A stretch of DNA of 64,000 bases from Leptolyngbya sp. 'hensonii' (GCF_001939115.1 NZ_MQTZ01000041.1:250816-314815); one strand, 5' to 3'. Counted from the first letter of the stretch, positions 19,501 through 27,480 are shown. Numbers and translations are program-made. Notes: generated by a model not told the origin, from the sequence alone.

Positions 19501-22281
19501 TTCGGCAGGGCTGTCAGCAGGTTCTGGAATAGCATCTGCTGGTGCTGCCACTTGTTGTACTGGAGCATCAATCGGCAGATTTGTGGTGTCTGCTGGGAGT
19601 AGGGCGGCATCCGTGGAGGATTCGGCAGGGCTGTCAGCAGGTTCTGGAATAGCATCTGCTGGTGCTGTTAATCGTTGTTGTGCAGCATCAATTGGCAATA
19701 CTGGAGAGGGATTGCCAGGACGATCGCCACCTTCAACGAGATCGATCGATCTCTGAATGCCGCTGTCTTCTCCCGCCGATACTGACTCCGGCATCACTGG
19801 CCCATCGGTACCCAGATCAGGGATTGTCGCAGCCGCCTCCGATCGGAAACCTTGCCCCCCAGGCTGATCAGGGCCAGCGGCAACAGGGCCAGTGGGAACA
19901 GGAACGGGAGGGTTCTCTCCTGGAGCCATGGCAGGATCAGCCGAGACAGGCGGAATCCTGGGAGGGGCTCCACCTGCGATCGCGATATCTGGGGTTTGCT
20001 GGATCGCTGCAGGTCTCTCCCCAGGTGTTGACGGTCGATCAGGCACGATCGCTGGGATTGGCATCGTTGTCTCTGTCGGTCCACCACTATTAGCCCTGGC
20101 TGCGATGCGGGCATCTGGGCTGATGCTCTCCGGGAAGGATGGCATCGGAGGAGTGGGAGGAGAAGGGGTTGGGGTTACAGAAGCAATGGTTTCTGCTGCA
20201 GATTGAATGGGTGGCGTGACATTGACATCAGTTGGGGTTACAGAAGCAATGGTTTCTGCTGCAGATTGAATGGGTGGCGTGACATTGGCATCAGTTGGGG
20301 TTACAGAAGCAATGGTTTCTGCTGCAGATTGAATGGGTGGTGTGACATTGGCATCAGTTGGGATTTCTGGTTCAATGGCTTCTGCGAAGGATGGAACGAC
20401 TGTAGGGAAGTCAGGAGTAGAGGGGGCTGTCGGTTCATTGCCTTCCGGGAAAGATGGCTCAGCCAGGAATTCTGGGCTGTCCAATCGAATAGCAGGTCTC
20501 TCGATTTCCGATCGGACTTCTGGTTCTGGGCTTTCAGCTAACCGCTGAATTCCAGATTCAGCGGTTCCTGGGTCTGCAGGCAGGTGATCAGCAACTGTGG
20601 GGGGAGGGGCAGCAGCAGACTGGCGCTGGGCAGGCCGATCGGCTTTAGGTTGAACGATCGGGGATGATTCTGGCGATCGGGGTTGCCTGGAAAAAAGTTG
20701 CTTGAACCATCCGCCCAGGGTTTGCTGGGGCTGAGGGGCAGTTCCAGATGCAGGGGGTTTGGCCTCAGTTGGCGGTACAGGTTCTGGGGCAGCAGGTTGT
20801 GTTGGTGTTTCAGTTGTGGCGGGCGTGACCAAACCGGCGTCCTTGGCCTGGATAGGTTGTGGCAGGCTGACCGGCTCTGAAGCAGGGGAACTGACAGGCT
20901 CAGAGCGGACACCCAGAGGGGCTGCCGCTCCTGACATCTCCGCTGGTGCAGGTGATGGTAGACCTTCGCTGTCCAGGCTTTTTGTGGCCAATTGGGCAGA
21001 GGGATTGTCTGTCCCAGGGAACCCCTGCGGAGGAGACTGGGAGGCGATCGCTGGAACCTCTGGGGCTAACTGGGCAGAGGGATTGTCTGTCCCAGGGAAC
21101 CCCTGTGGAGGAGACTGGGAGGCGATCGCCAGGGTTTCTGCTGCAGGGGGTTGGGAAACTGCTGTGGTCCCAGGGGTTTCTGGTCCAGGGATCGATGCCT
21201 GGAACGGACCTGTGGCCAGAGGAGCCTCAGGAGGAATGTCTGGTGATCGGGGGGCGATGGGGGGGGAAACTGGCTCAGCCGCTGGTTGAATTGACTCAGT
21301 GGCTCTGACAGCCCCCAAGTCCTGGGTCGAAGTCGTCGGTATCGGGTCCATCTCCGGCTGAGTTGACTCAGATCCTTCGGGTTGCTGGACTGCCTCAATT
21401 GGGGGAGAGGGCGAAAAGCTGGTTCCCTGCGGCCAGGAGGGAGCTGATTGAACGGGCTCAAGCGGGGGGGACATGCTGCGGTCAGCCAGCGGGGAGACTG
21501 GATTTTCTGTTCCAGAATTGACCAAAGTGTCAGAGTCTGGAGCAGGGGCTGCCTGGACGATTGGCGGGGTCTCTGCCGCGATCGCATCCAGAGCAGGCTG
21601 AACTGCTGCTGGGGCTGGACTGACATCTGCTGCCAGATCCATCGCCCCTGTTGCAGCGACCTCGGGCTGTTTCTCCAGGCTTGGGGACGAGGTGTCTGGA
21701 TCTCTATCCTGGGCTGGTTGTAGAGGGGCTGCCCCAGATGGCTGAGCCGTGGTAGACGGGTCAGCAAGGAGAGCTTCTGGAACAACAGCCTCGCCTGTGC
21801 TGGCCGGTCTGGGTGGAAGGATATCCGGGGGCAGAGCAGGCTGGTCTATGCGATCGAAGACTGGTGGAACGATCGGGGCGTTTCCTGGGGATGAAAGCTT
21901 GGCCTGTGGAGCAGGCAAGGCAGGGGGCGCTGCCGCAGGCATAGCCACCGCAGGAGCGGCATCAGCCCGAAACTCCCCGTCCCCTGTGTCCCGGTTCTCA
22001 GGCAAGCTGATCTCCGTCGGGCGACTCTCCTCAGCAAAGGGAAAATCCTCAAACAGATTGCCCAGGGGTCGGTAGCCTGACAATCCCTGGGGAAAAAAGG
22101 TCGAGAAGTTGAAGCCAGACAGGGGTCTTGCCCCCAACGGAACCAGGAATTTAGGTTGCAGGAAACCAGAGCCCAGGGGGGGTGGCGGTAGCAGTGGATT
22201 TTTCAGGCCCAACGGCTCCTCTAGAGGGAGCATCTCCTCCACGTCCTGAGAGCTCGGACCTGCCTGTGGGGAATCCGCCAT
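16597..22281 (-). CDS. 1894-aa disordered repeat protein of the tail-like operon
   Basis: The longest gene in the window; I do not recognise a family for its body. The N-terminus (1-95) is Pro/Leu/Phe-rich (FLQPKFLVPLGARPLSGF). Residues about 100-1750 are extremely rich in Pro, Ala, Ser, Thr and Glu with no folded-domain pattern. About twenty copies of a short motif, [IV]Q-[RPSHA]-[FL]-[AST] (IQRLAE, IQRFAA, IQPFAV, IQHFAE), recur through it. Three near-exact tandem duplications are visible at 19390-19670, 20171-20340 and 20994-21130. The last 130 residues are different: acidic and helical, ending YGLLRQRLEVERERHGR, which resembles the C-terminus of the 134-aa protein at the start of the tail genes. 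It lies 7 bases after the tube gene. A scaffold, tape-measure or cargo role is possible; none is proven. Confidence 0.75.
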   Translation of the reverse strand: MADSPQAGPSSQDVEEMLPLEEPLGLKNPLLPPPPLGSGFLQPKFLVPLGARPLSGFNFSTFFPQGLSGYRPLGNLFEDFPFAEESRPTEISLPENRDTGDGEFRADAAPAVAMPAAAPPALPAPQAKLSSPGNAPIVPPVFDRIDQPALPPDILPPRPASTGEAVVPEALLADPSTTAQPSGAAPLQPAQDRDPDTSSPSLEKQPEVAATGAMDLAADVSPAPAAVQPALDAIAAETPPIVQAAPAPDSDTLVNSGTENPVSPLADRSMSPPLEPVQSAPSWPQGTSFSPSPPIEAVQQPEGSESTQPEMDPIPTTSTQDLGAVRATESIQPAAEPVSPPIAPRSPDIPPEAPLATGPFQASIPGPETPGTTAVSQPPAAETLAIASQSPPQGFPGTDNPSAQLAPEVPAIASQSPPQGFPGTDNPSAQLATKSLDSEGLPSPAPAEMSGAAAPLGVRSEPVSSPASEPVSLPQPIQAKDAGLVTPATTETPTQPAAPEPVPPTEAKPPASGTAPQPQQTLGGWFKQLFSRQPRSPESSPIVQPKADRPAQRQSAAAPPPTVADHLPADPGTAESGIQRLAESPEPEVRSEIERPAIRLDSPEFLAEPSFPEGNEPTAPSTPDFPTVVPSFAEAIEPEIPTDANVTPPIQSAAETIASVTPTDANVTPPIQSAAETIASVTPTDVNVTPPIQSAAETIASVTPTPSPPTPPMPSFPESISPDARIAARANSGGPTETTMPIPAIVPDRPSTPGERPAAIQQTPDIAIAGGAPPRIPPVSADPAMAPGENPPVPVPTGPVAAGPDQPGGQGFRSEAAATIPDLGTDGPVMPESVSAGEDSGIQRSIDLVEGGDRPGNPSPVLPIDAAQQRLTAPADAIPEPADSPAESSTDAALLPADTTNLPIDAPVQQVAAPADAIPEPADSPAESSTDAALLPADTTNLPIDAPVQQVAAPADAIPEPADSPVESSVDAALQRFEAATDETGSSFEAAVASDPSIVQRFSAPASSDSGEAPESTPISEPSQVQSWDKASAAPDLASSTGFTETIGIQRSPEDRGIEFSADSATVPPTEPAPLPFPDVETTDNAPDRTSSPSANAESGIQRLAGAESLPSPDQSPLMASADPTAVQPQADEGDRPAADGPVTLTGLETAGIQPDPETTFPPPDGTPAPVRPGIQRLAAEITPDRPDSGRSGDPADEPAGERAWSSTEPPLGDVPGIQRFAAVSANRPDAPAATAAESGDGSESGGSQPAAIQRLAASPPTLEDQTATMAAAAEVPTTTPETESVAIPSFTASPADLQDGSATVPESTASPGAGPAGIQRLAASPPTLEDQTATTTASGASEPGASQSFATSPAPTTLDSTESPAVPSEAEPAVIQSFSESPVVPQGQTVTAAESGGSESGGPEPGAIQPFAVSPAHLPGSPAPTTPDARESPVSIPGAKPEVIQPLAEIPATATEPPASSTTASEPGSTAIQHFAELPTEQQNDPATVTQSTVGRESMPGAEPAAIQALAADRSDRQAGSADTPAETGTASDSRDVPHSPVSEGAGIQRFTEVRTPAADQAEPRTPVETPRIQRVPASPVASGSLETAPSEPASGTDRTVAQLLAAGAPLPELPTVLQNLGHQHPLGEGTAQTKQSADSFSLQDGLEPMEGTPIGEAVGESWPQTSPELDAQGEPPAPGSLPIVQAKSVTPIPSLLPSQFSGAKFAGGLGGEIPDSWSSIEELLGASAAEAPGSPRGGESGSAPAPASLPVVQRYREDHQSESDFDLTIRAPDVQPIGDGGFPFELTPIQKADPMVGLAADANQPGDAQYSDIIKYKDALGNQSPTSIAAADATVTTVVSQAITEALSPEQRTEDVANLEFLAREIYGLLRQRLEVERERHGRLYRSDRLNR
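19390..19670 (-). repeat. 120-bp tandem repeat in the giant gene
   Basis: The word GTTCTGGAATAGCATCTGCT begins at 19401, 19521 and 19641, exactly 120 bases apart. The first two periods are almost identical over their whole length and the third is partial. Each unit encodes 40 residues that include PADAIPEPADSP and TNLPIDAPVQQVA. Confidence 0.95.
20171..20345 (-). repeat. 63-bp tandem repeat in the giant gene
   Basis: GGGGTTACAGAAGCAATGGT starts at 20171, 20234 and 20297, a period of 63 bases (21 residues, core SAAETIASVTPTDANV). Copies differ at only one or two positions, showing recent duplication. Confidence 0.95.
20990..21130 (-). repeat. 78-bp tandem duplication in the giant gene
   Basis: TGGGCAGAGGGATTGTCTGT occurs at 20993 and 21071, 78 bases apart, and the surrounding unit repeats with a few changes (26 residues; core SQSPPQGFPGTDNPSAQLA). 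Both copies contain or abut a GCGATCGC palindrome. Confidence 0.92.
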
Positions 22282-22288
22282 AGATCAA

Positions 22289-22843
22289 TTAAGAGCTGAA
22301 GTAGCCAAGTCGATCGCGCTGCTGCAACTGGGTAATCCCGCCCCCACCAGAGTTAGCAATCACTTTCAGCCCTTCGTAAGCCAGGGTCAATTCTTCGATC
22401 GCCACAGCATTGGCATCTGCTTTCAGGGCAGGGGCCTTCCAGTTGATCGGTACAGCTCCCAGCAACGTCCAACACTGCATGGTTTGACCCGCTTGATTAA
22501 AGATGAGGATGTTAATATTGCGGCGCAACCCTCTACCTCCAGTCATAGCTTGCTGCATCCAGCCCCAGAAAATCAAACTGTTGGTTAAGCCCCGGCTCAG
22601 GGTGACTTCACTGAATGAAGAAGGCCCCAGCAGGATCCGCTCCTGATTATTCACGCCCCCTTCCTGAACTTTGGTGGTTGTAATCTTAACCCCCAGGCCC
22701 TGACAACCTGTAAACCAGGCTGTGAGTGTACTTTCCATCTCCACATAGAAACGGTTACCCGTTACATAGTTGAGGGCATAGGTGCTGCTGCTGTTCGTCT
22801 TATTGTTTGTGGTTGGGGGCTTATTATTCGTGTTTGAATACAT
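22289..22843 (-). CDS. gp19-like inner tube protein
   Basis: A 184-aa protein. After a flexible Asn/Thr-rich start come RFYVEMESTLTAWFTGCQGL, GPSSFSEVTLSRGLTNS, FWGWMQQAMTGG, RRNINILIFNQAGQ and PINWKAPALKADANAVAIEE (split), the order seen in T4 gp19-type tube proteins of phage tails and contractile injection systems: a beta-barrel ring subunit that stacks into the inner tube. Only one tube gene is present; known eCIS loci usually have two or more plus sheath genes. Its start overlaps the stop of the upstream gene by one base (TGATG), so the two are translationally coupled. Confidence 0.85.
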   Translation of the reverse strand: MYSNTNNKPPTTNNKTNSSSTYALNYVTGNRFYVEMESTLTAWFTGCQGLGVKITTTKVQEGGVNNQERILLGPSSFSEVTLSRGLTNSLIFWGWMQQAMTGGRGLRRNINILIFNQAGQTMQCWTLLGAVPINWKAPALKADANAVAIEELTLAYEGLKVIANSGGGGITQLQQRDRLGYFSS

Positions 22844-23247
22844 CAGAAGTGCTCCCCGTAATGAATGCGACGCTCATGGGCCAGTCGCAACTCCTCTCGC
22901 ATGAGCTCATACACCCGATCGGTCAATTTCTGCATCAGAAGGGGACTTTTCAAGACCTTTTGCACCAGATCGGTGGTGGGGGCATGCTCCTTCTTGGTGT
23001 TATCGCTCTGAATCCGACTCGTTGCCGTATAACCTGCGGGGCCTACGTTCACTTTCAGCGGCTTCAGAGAGGGCCGCACCACGACTTCCGTATTATTCAG
23101 GCTGGTTTTATCGCGGTAGCGCAGGGAGTACATGGGAGCAGGATATAGAACTGAAACCTGGCCAATCGGCCTAGTCAGAGTCAGTGTAGGCAAATTGTCC
23201 CCTGGCAGATAGTAGCCAAAAGTCGAATCAGCCACAAGCGAAACCAT
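22843..23247 (-). CDS. Small tail-operon protein of unknown function
   Basis: A 134-aa protein from ATG 23247 (a GTG at 23250 is the alternative). I do not recognise the family. The N-terminal two thirds look like a beta-rich domain (LTLTRPIGQVSVLYPAPMYS, RPSLKPLKVNVGPAGY). The last 50 residues are helical and charged and end in RVYELMREELRLAHERRIHYG, similar in pattern to the C-terminus of the 1894-aa protein. It lies between the His-less kinase gene (about 12 bases upstream) and the tube gene (one-base overlap). Position next to the tube gene suggests a tube chaperone, terminator or adaptor; this is inference. Confidence 0.65.
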   Translation of the reverse strand: MVSLVADSTFGYYLPGDNLPTLTLTRPIGQVSVLYPAPMYSLRYRDKTSLNNTEVVVRPSLKPLKVNVGPAGYTATSRIQSDNTKKEHAPTTDLVQKVLKSPLLMQKLTDRVYELMREELRLAHERRIHYGEHF

Positions 23248-23259
23248 CACCGTAGCAAG

Positions 23260-24933
23260 CTATGGTGACGGTTTCGGCAATCGGACAGAAACTCTGGTAC
23301 CCTTTCCTAACTGGCTGTCTACCGTAATCTCTCCGTCGTGAAGTTCGACGCAAGCTTTCACAATCACCAGTCCCAATCCTGAGCCGGGAATGGTGCCGAT
23401 ATTGCTACCGCGATGGAACAGTTGAAACAGGTGCTCCTGATCTTCTGGGGGAATTCCCATACCCTTATCCTTGACCTCAAACCGGATGTGGGAATCCTCA
23501 CCTTGCAGGTACACATCAATATGGCTGCCCTCTGGCGAGTACTTGATGGCGTTGCTCAGCAGGTTAACCAACATCAATTGCAGCAGTTTGTGATCTCCCC
23601 AGAAGCCTCTGGTATTGCCAGCAATCTTAAACGTCAGCTCCTGATGACGATCGCTGGCGGCCTGTCGCTGCTCCTCGATCGTATCTGCAAAAAGTTGTAG
23701 GACTTCTAAAGGAGAAGGCTTAAATGCCTCTTTGCCCGCTTCAAACTTTTCCAGCACTAGCAGGTCTTCTACCAACTGGGTCATTTGTCGGGTTTTATCT
23801 TCAATCAGTTGGAGGCAGCGCTGATGCCTCGTTTCATCCAATTGTTTGCCATGTTGTTTCAGCGTTGAAGCAGCCGCGAGAATTGCAGCCAGACGGGTGC
23901 GATATTCGCGAGACACCATGGCCACGAACTGGGATTTGAAAGCATTGAGTTGCTTCTCATGGGCCACAATTTGCAAGGTCTGATTGAACTGTTCCGCTTG
24001 CTGGATGGCGATCGCCAGATGCTCCACTAACTTATCCAGTAAGGCTACGTCTTCCGATTGCCAGCGTCGTTGCTCGATGCCCTGGCAGGCCACCAACATC
24101 CCCCACAATGGGCTGACGGTATCACCCCTCCCCTGGACCAAGATCGGAGCGAGAAGGTAGGCTTCGGGGGTTTTCTTCCGGTTGCGGGCGATCAGGATAG
24201 CGGGTTGGGTCTGCTCCTGAAGGAGAGCATCCGCCTCTGGGCCGGATAGGTGGTACGGCTTGAGAAATTCGATAAATTGGGAAATGGGGTCAGGGGCTGA
24301 ACTACTCTTTAAGCCAGCTTCAGCCAGGTGAAGCAGAACTGGTTCCACAGATTGACGAGGGATGGCTGAATTTGTAGCAGGGGCAAGCTGATACACGATC
24401 GCCCGATCACAGTCCAGGATCTGCTGAACTTCAGTCACTGCCGTCTGGAGGATTTGCTTCAGGTCCAGGGTCTGACGAATCCGAAGGGCAGAGGTTGCGA
24501 TCGCAGATTGCCCATCCAGGGTTTTGGGCAGCGGATGTTGCAAGTGGGACTGCTGAATTACATTTCGGACGCTCAGTTGCAGAATATCTGGTTGCAGATG
24601 TTGTTTCACCAGATAGTCCTGTGCGCCCCGTTTCATCGCCTGGACCGCAATGCTCTCATTTCCCTGGCCTGTCAGCATAATGACGGGAAAAGGGGCTTCC
24701 AAACCTTGATGTTTCAGTTCATCCAGAAACTCCAGGCCACTCATATCTGGGAGGCAAAAGTCAAGCAGAATTGCATCACAACGCTTTTTCTGCCAGAGGG
24801 AGAGCCCAACCTCAGCGGAGGCCGCTTCTACAATCTGGTAGGACTGCTGAGGATCGCTGAGGAGATACTCTCGATAAATTTCTCGATCTTCAGCACAGTC
24901 ATCTGCAATCAGAAGGGTCCAGATGTTTGACAT
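23260..24933 (-). CDS. REC-GAF-kinase protein lacking the phospho-acceptor histidine
   Basis: A 557-aa soluble protein. The receiver domain (1-125) has the acidic pair in LLIADD, the phospho-acceptor Asp in AILLDFCLPDMSG, the Thr of MLTGQG and the Lys of DYLVKQ, so it looks functional. A GAF domain spans about 150-315 and has no chromophore Cys. The dimerisation helix reads FVAMVSREYRTRLAA where the usual H-box is FVSxVSHEFRTPL: residue 342 is Arg (codon CGC) instead of His and the Pro is also Arg. The ATPase is well kept (NLLSNAIKYSPEG, DKGMGI, GSGLGLVIVKA). It may act as a receiver-controlled regulatory ATPase or need a partner. It is the first gene of the operon with the tail genes, its stop about 12 bases from the next ATG. 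Confidence 0.88.
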   Translation of the reverse strand: MSNIWTLLIADDCAEDREIYREYLLSDPQQSYQIVEAASAEVGLSLWQKKRCDAILLDFCLPDMSGLEFLDELKHQGLEAPFPVIMLTGQGNESIAVQAMKRGAQDYLVKQHLQPDILQLSVRNVIQQSHLQHPLPKTLDGQSAIATSALRIRQTLDLKQILQTAVTEVQQILDCDRAIVYQLAPATNSAIPRQSVEPVLLHLAEAGLKSSSAPDPISQFIEFLKPYHLSGPEADALLQEQTQPAILIARNRKKTPEAYLLAPILVQGRGDTVSPLWGMLVACQGIEQRRWQSEDVALLDKLVEHLAIAIQQAEQFNQTLQIVAHEKQLNAFKSQFVAMVSREYRTRLAAILAAASTLKQHGKQLDETRHQRCLQLIEDKTRQMTQLVEDLLVLEKFEAGKEAFKPSPLEVLQLFADTIEEQRQAASDRHQELTFKIAGNTRGFWGDHKLLQLMLVNLLSNAIKYSPEGSHIDVYLQGEDSHIRFEVKDKGMGIPPEDQEHLFQLFHRGSNIGTIPGSGLGLVIVKACVELHDGEITVDSQLGKGTRVSVRLPKPSP

Positions 24934-25038
24934 GGAAAGACAAGAGAGGGCACGCTTTCAGTTCAACGAAGCAAAAGTGACTGAATTATAAAGCAAGCTG
25001 GCCCTGCACAGTTTTAAGCTTTTTGTAAAATGACTGAA

Positions 25039-25073
25039 ACGACGGGCCTATCCGTTAGGATACACGCCCGTCG
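25039..25073 (-). terminator. Rho-independent terminator after the PEP-CTERM gene
   Basis: ACGACGGGCCTATCC-GTTA-GGATACACGCCCGTCGT forms a long GC-rich hairpin with a small internal mismatch. On the minus strand it is followed by a T-rich run (GTTTCAGTCATTTTAC). It lies 80 bases after the stop of the gene ending at 25153 and insulates the tail operon. Confidence 0.7.
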
Positions 25074-25152
25074 TCTGATTATAAATCCGTCAGTGGGGGA
25101 ACAACCTCACCAGCACGGCATAACTTGCATCTGGAGCATAGCCTGCACCAGC

Positions 25153-26568
25153 TTATGCTGCTACTTGCCGCCGTCTCAAGAGCATGAATGCGATCGCGAT
25201 CGAACTAATCGAGCACCATCCTGCGATTGGAGTCGGCTCAGGCACAGATGCTGTTGGTGGTGGTACAGGCACCTGGGCCACCGGAATTTGGAAGCCAAAA
25301 GTTTGGGGAGCAAAACCATCTAAAGCAAACGTATTGTTGTAGATGCTGATGGGGGGGTTAATAGGATACTTCTGGCTAATTTCAAACAGTGGTCCAAGGG
25401 ACTGACTCCCGACGATGGGCAATGTGATCCCAATCCCCAGGGCACTGATATCAAAACCGGGCGCAAACTGAAGGCTCGTATTGTTGTTTAAGAGAGCATC
25501 CAAATCAACGGTTGCCTGAACCTGACCTGTCCAATCCGTGGGGGCAATCAGGTTCAGGGTCTCTCCGACGTTAAATGAAACTGGGGCGCTTGTGGTGCCA
25601 TCCTTCAGCAGAAAGCTGAGCTGGGCTGGCAGGCCAGTTGGAGTCAGCTTAAACTGCTGCAGAGCGTTCAAATCCAAGGTTGCGTCAGTCGTCAGCAGGT
25701 TGTAATCGTAACCCAGACTGCCCACAGGACCAAGGTTGATCGAATCACCGCCACTCAAGGGAGGGAGGCCAAAGAAGGCACTGGCGATGTTCGCAACTTT
25801 GATCTTCCCAGTTGCGATCGTGTCGGCTCCCTCAGATGTCAGACTCTTGTTAGTTGAGTCAACCGTCCCCGCAGTATCAACTTTCGGTACCTTAGCAGTC
25901 ACATCTACATAGTCGTTCCCATAGCCGAGAGACAAGGAGGAATTGTCGATTTTGAGAATGCTGACCGTCTGGTCTACATCAAAACCGGTACTAAAAAGCC
26001 CTCCAATATCAATATTGGACGCTACTTTGAAGATCAGGCTCAGCTCATTCGAAATGCTGGGACTGACGGTTTGAAAGGATGCGCTCGGATCGAGGGCGAA
26101 ACTGGTGCCGATGGAAAAGGAGCTACCGGGGAGAACTGGAGCGTCTGGCAGGGTTAACTGCAGATTAATAGGCAGAGTTGCATTGACCTTCCCGCTCGTG
26201 AGGCTGAAGGTATTGGTGAAGCCGATCGTTCCTTTGGTAGAGGCCGTTACCGAGGGAGAATTGATGGCAGGGGATATTTGTACATCAGGGCTACACCCTA
26301 TGAAGGGGACGCATACGCCTGGAATAACGACGGCTGGGACTAGGGTGACGGAAGGAATACTACCGCTTTCGTCCCAACTGACGGTGAGGGGCGTGGTATT
26401 ACTGACATCAAAGCTAGAACCTCCAGCCCACATGCTCTGGTTGGTTGTGGTGAAGGTCAGGGACTGATTCAACGTGGAAGCCTGGGCAACTACTGGCAAC
26501 GTCAGAGCAACCGTAGTTGTACTGAGGGCTGACAGGAACACCTGCGAAGCCTTGAACGCTAATTTCAT
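25153..26568 (-). CDS. PEP-CTERM sorting-domain protein, secreted
   Basis: A 471-aa protein with an N-terminal signal peptide (KLAFKASQVFLSALSTTTVALTLP, cut after AQA) and a C-terminal PEP-CTERM signal: VPEPTPIAGW, a hydrophobic helix and LLRRRQ. The PEP-CTERM tag targets proteins to an exosortase-like sorting enzyme for surface display. The body is Ser/Thr/Leu-rich and beta-strand-like (repeating SLGYGNDYVDV, LTLPDAPVLPGSSFSIG) with no catalytic motif I recognise; two Cys (CVPFIGC) could form a disulfide. Transcribed alone, with a terminator downstream and a 397-bp gap upstream. Confidence 0.85.
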   Translation of the reverse strand: MKLAFKASQVFLSALSTTTVALTLPVVAQASTLNQSLTFTTTNQSMWAGGSSFDVSNTTPLTVSWDESGSIPSVTLVPAVVIPGVCVPFIGCSPDVQISPAINSPSVTASTKGTIGFTNTFSLTSGKVNATLPINLQLTLPDAPVLPGSSFSIGTSFALDPSASFQTVSPSISNELSLIFKVASNIDIGGLFSTGFDVDQTVSILKIDNSSLSLGYGNDYVDVTAKVPKVDTAGTVDSTNKSLTSEGADTIATGKIKVANIASAFFGLPPLSGGDSINLGPVGSLGYDYNLLTTDATLDLNALQQFKLTPTGLPAQLSFLLKDGTTSAPVSFNVGETLNLIAPTDWTGQVQATVDLDALLNNNTSLQFAPGFDISALGIGITLPIVGSQSLGPLFEISQKYPINPPISIYNNTFALDGFAPQTFGFQIPVAQVPVPPPTASVPEPTPIAGWCSISSIAIAFMLLRRRQVAA

Positions 26569-26965
26569 AATGATTAATCCATCAAAAGATAGGGAGAAAT
26601 GACCGATAGATTAGGGAGAAATGACCAATTTTCTGGTGTTACGCCATCCATTGGCACGCAAGCTAGGTATCCTGTCTCAGCCACAAAAAACTGTCACACT
26701 TGCCTCCAGGCAGGTATGAACAGGAGAGTCGGTTAACTCGTATAGAACAGCACGAACTAATCGGCTCAAGAAGGCAATAGACTCAGTCAGCCTAATTGTT
26801 GATGCAGTTAAAATTCGTAGAGCTGATAACCGTGTTTATACGGCTATCAGCCTTATGTAAGTAATTAAGGCAAAAAAGTTTTTTTGTCAATGGAGAAACA
26901 GGAATGTAACCTGGCAAAGGAGGTTGCATGCAAATGTACTAGGGAGACCCAGCAGTCTCCCACTG
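26569..26965. other. Intergenic region, no gene seen
   Basis: AT-rich gap upstream of the PEP-CTERM gene and downstream of the response regulator. The phrase GAGAAATGACC occurs twice at about 26593-26630 (GGGAGAAATGACCGATAG and GGGAGAAATGACCAATTT), a 22-base direct duplication just upstream of the PEP-CTERM start. CAGCAGTCTCCCACTGCTAG at 26950-26969 is a short hairpin next to the regulator stop. Nothing else is convincing. Confidence 0.45.
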
Positions 26966-27418
26966 CTAGAATTCAGGGAAGGGGGCAATATTGGCTCCCA
27001 GCCAGTAGGAGACGAAAGCCTGCACGGTTTTTTCCAGTTCGTCAGCATCCACGGGTTTGATCAGGTAGCCGTTTGCGCCTTGCTGATAGCAGAATTCAAT
27101 ATCTCTGGGGTTGGAAGAGGTGGTGAATACCACGATCGGGATCTCTTTGAACTTCTGATCCTGTTTCAGTTGCTCCAGCACATCCCGCCCATCCGTACCC
27201 GGTAAATTCAGATCCAGTAGGATTACGGAAGGTCGGGGCGCAACCTCTGCATCCCCATAGTCCCCATCCTGGTAAAGGAAATCTAAAACCTTATCTCCAT
27301 TCGTACAGCGATAAATCGGATTTTGAACCTCCAATTGCTGCATCAACAACTGCAGCACCTCAAAATCCTCATCGCTATCTTCAGCAATAAGTAAAGGGTT
27401 AGCCTGCTTTATTGTCAT
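26966..27418 (-). CDS. CheY-like response regulator, Rcp1-type
   Basis: A 150-aa single receiver domain. The acidic pocket (LLIAEDSDED), phospho-acceptor Asp (VILLDLNLPGTDGRDVL), Thr/Ser switch (VVFTTSS) and Lys (GYLIKPVD) are all present. The inserted loop between beta-2 and beta-3 (LDFLYQDGDYGDAEVAPRPS) is typical of cyanobacterial Rcp1-like regulators that pair with phytochrome kinases. It lies 62 bases downstream of the phytochrome gene on the same strand, which supports a cognate pair. There is no output domain. Confidence 0.9.
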   Translation of the reverse strand: MTIKQANPLLIAEDSDEDFEVLQLLMQQLEVQNPIYRCTNGDKVLDFLYQDGDYGDAEVAPRPSVILLDLNLPGTDGRDVLEQLKQDQKFKEIPIVVFTTSSNPRDIEFCYQQGANGYLIKPVDADELEKTVQAFVSYWLGANIAPFPEF

Positions 27419-27480
27419 TTATTTAAATTCGGATGATGTTATTTCAAAATATTACATCACTTAGTATAAATTTACAAAGC

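Noticed and set aside
19390-20340. Regular repeats that look like a CRISPR array
   Set aside because: Periods of 120 and 63 bases are multiples of three, units are contiguous with no unique spacers, and all lie in frame in a protein gene.
13596-23250. Complete prophage or full contractile tail locus
   Set aside because: No integrase, terminase, capsid, lysis, sheath or ATPase gene is present; only tube, adaptor and spike parts are seen.
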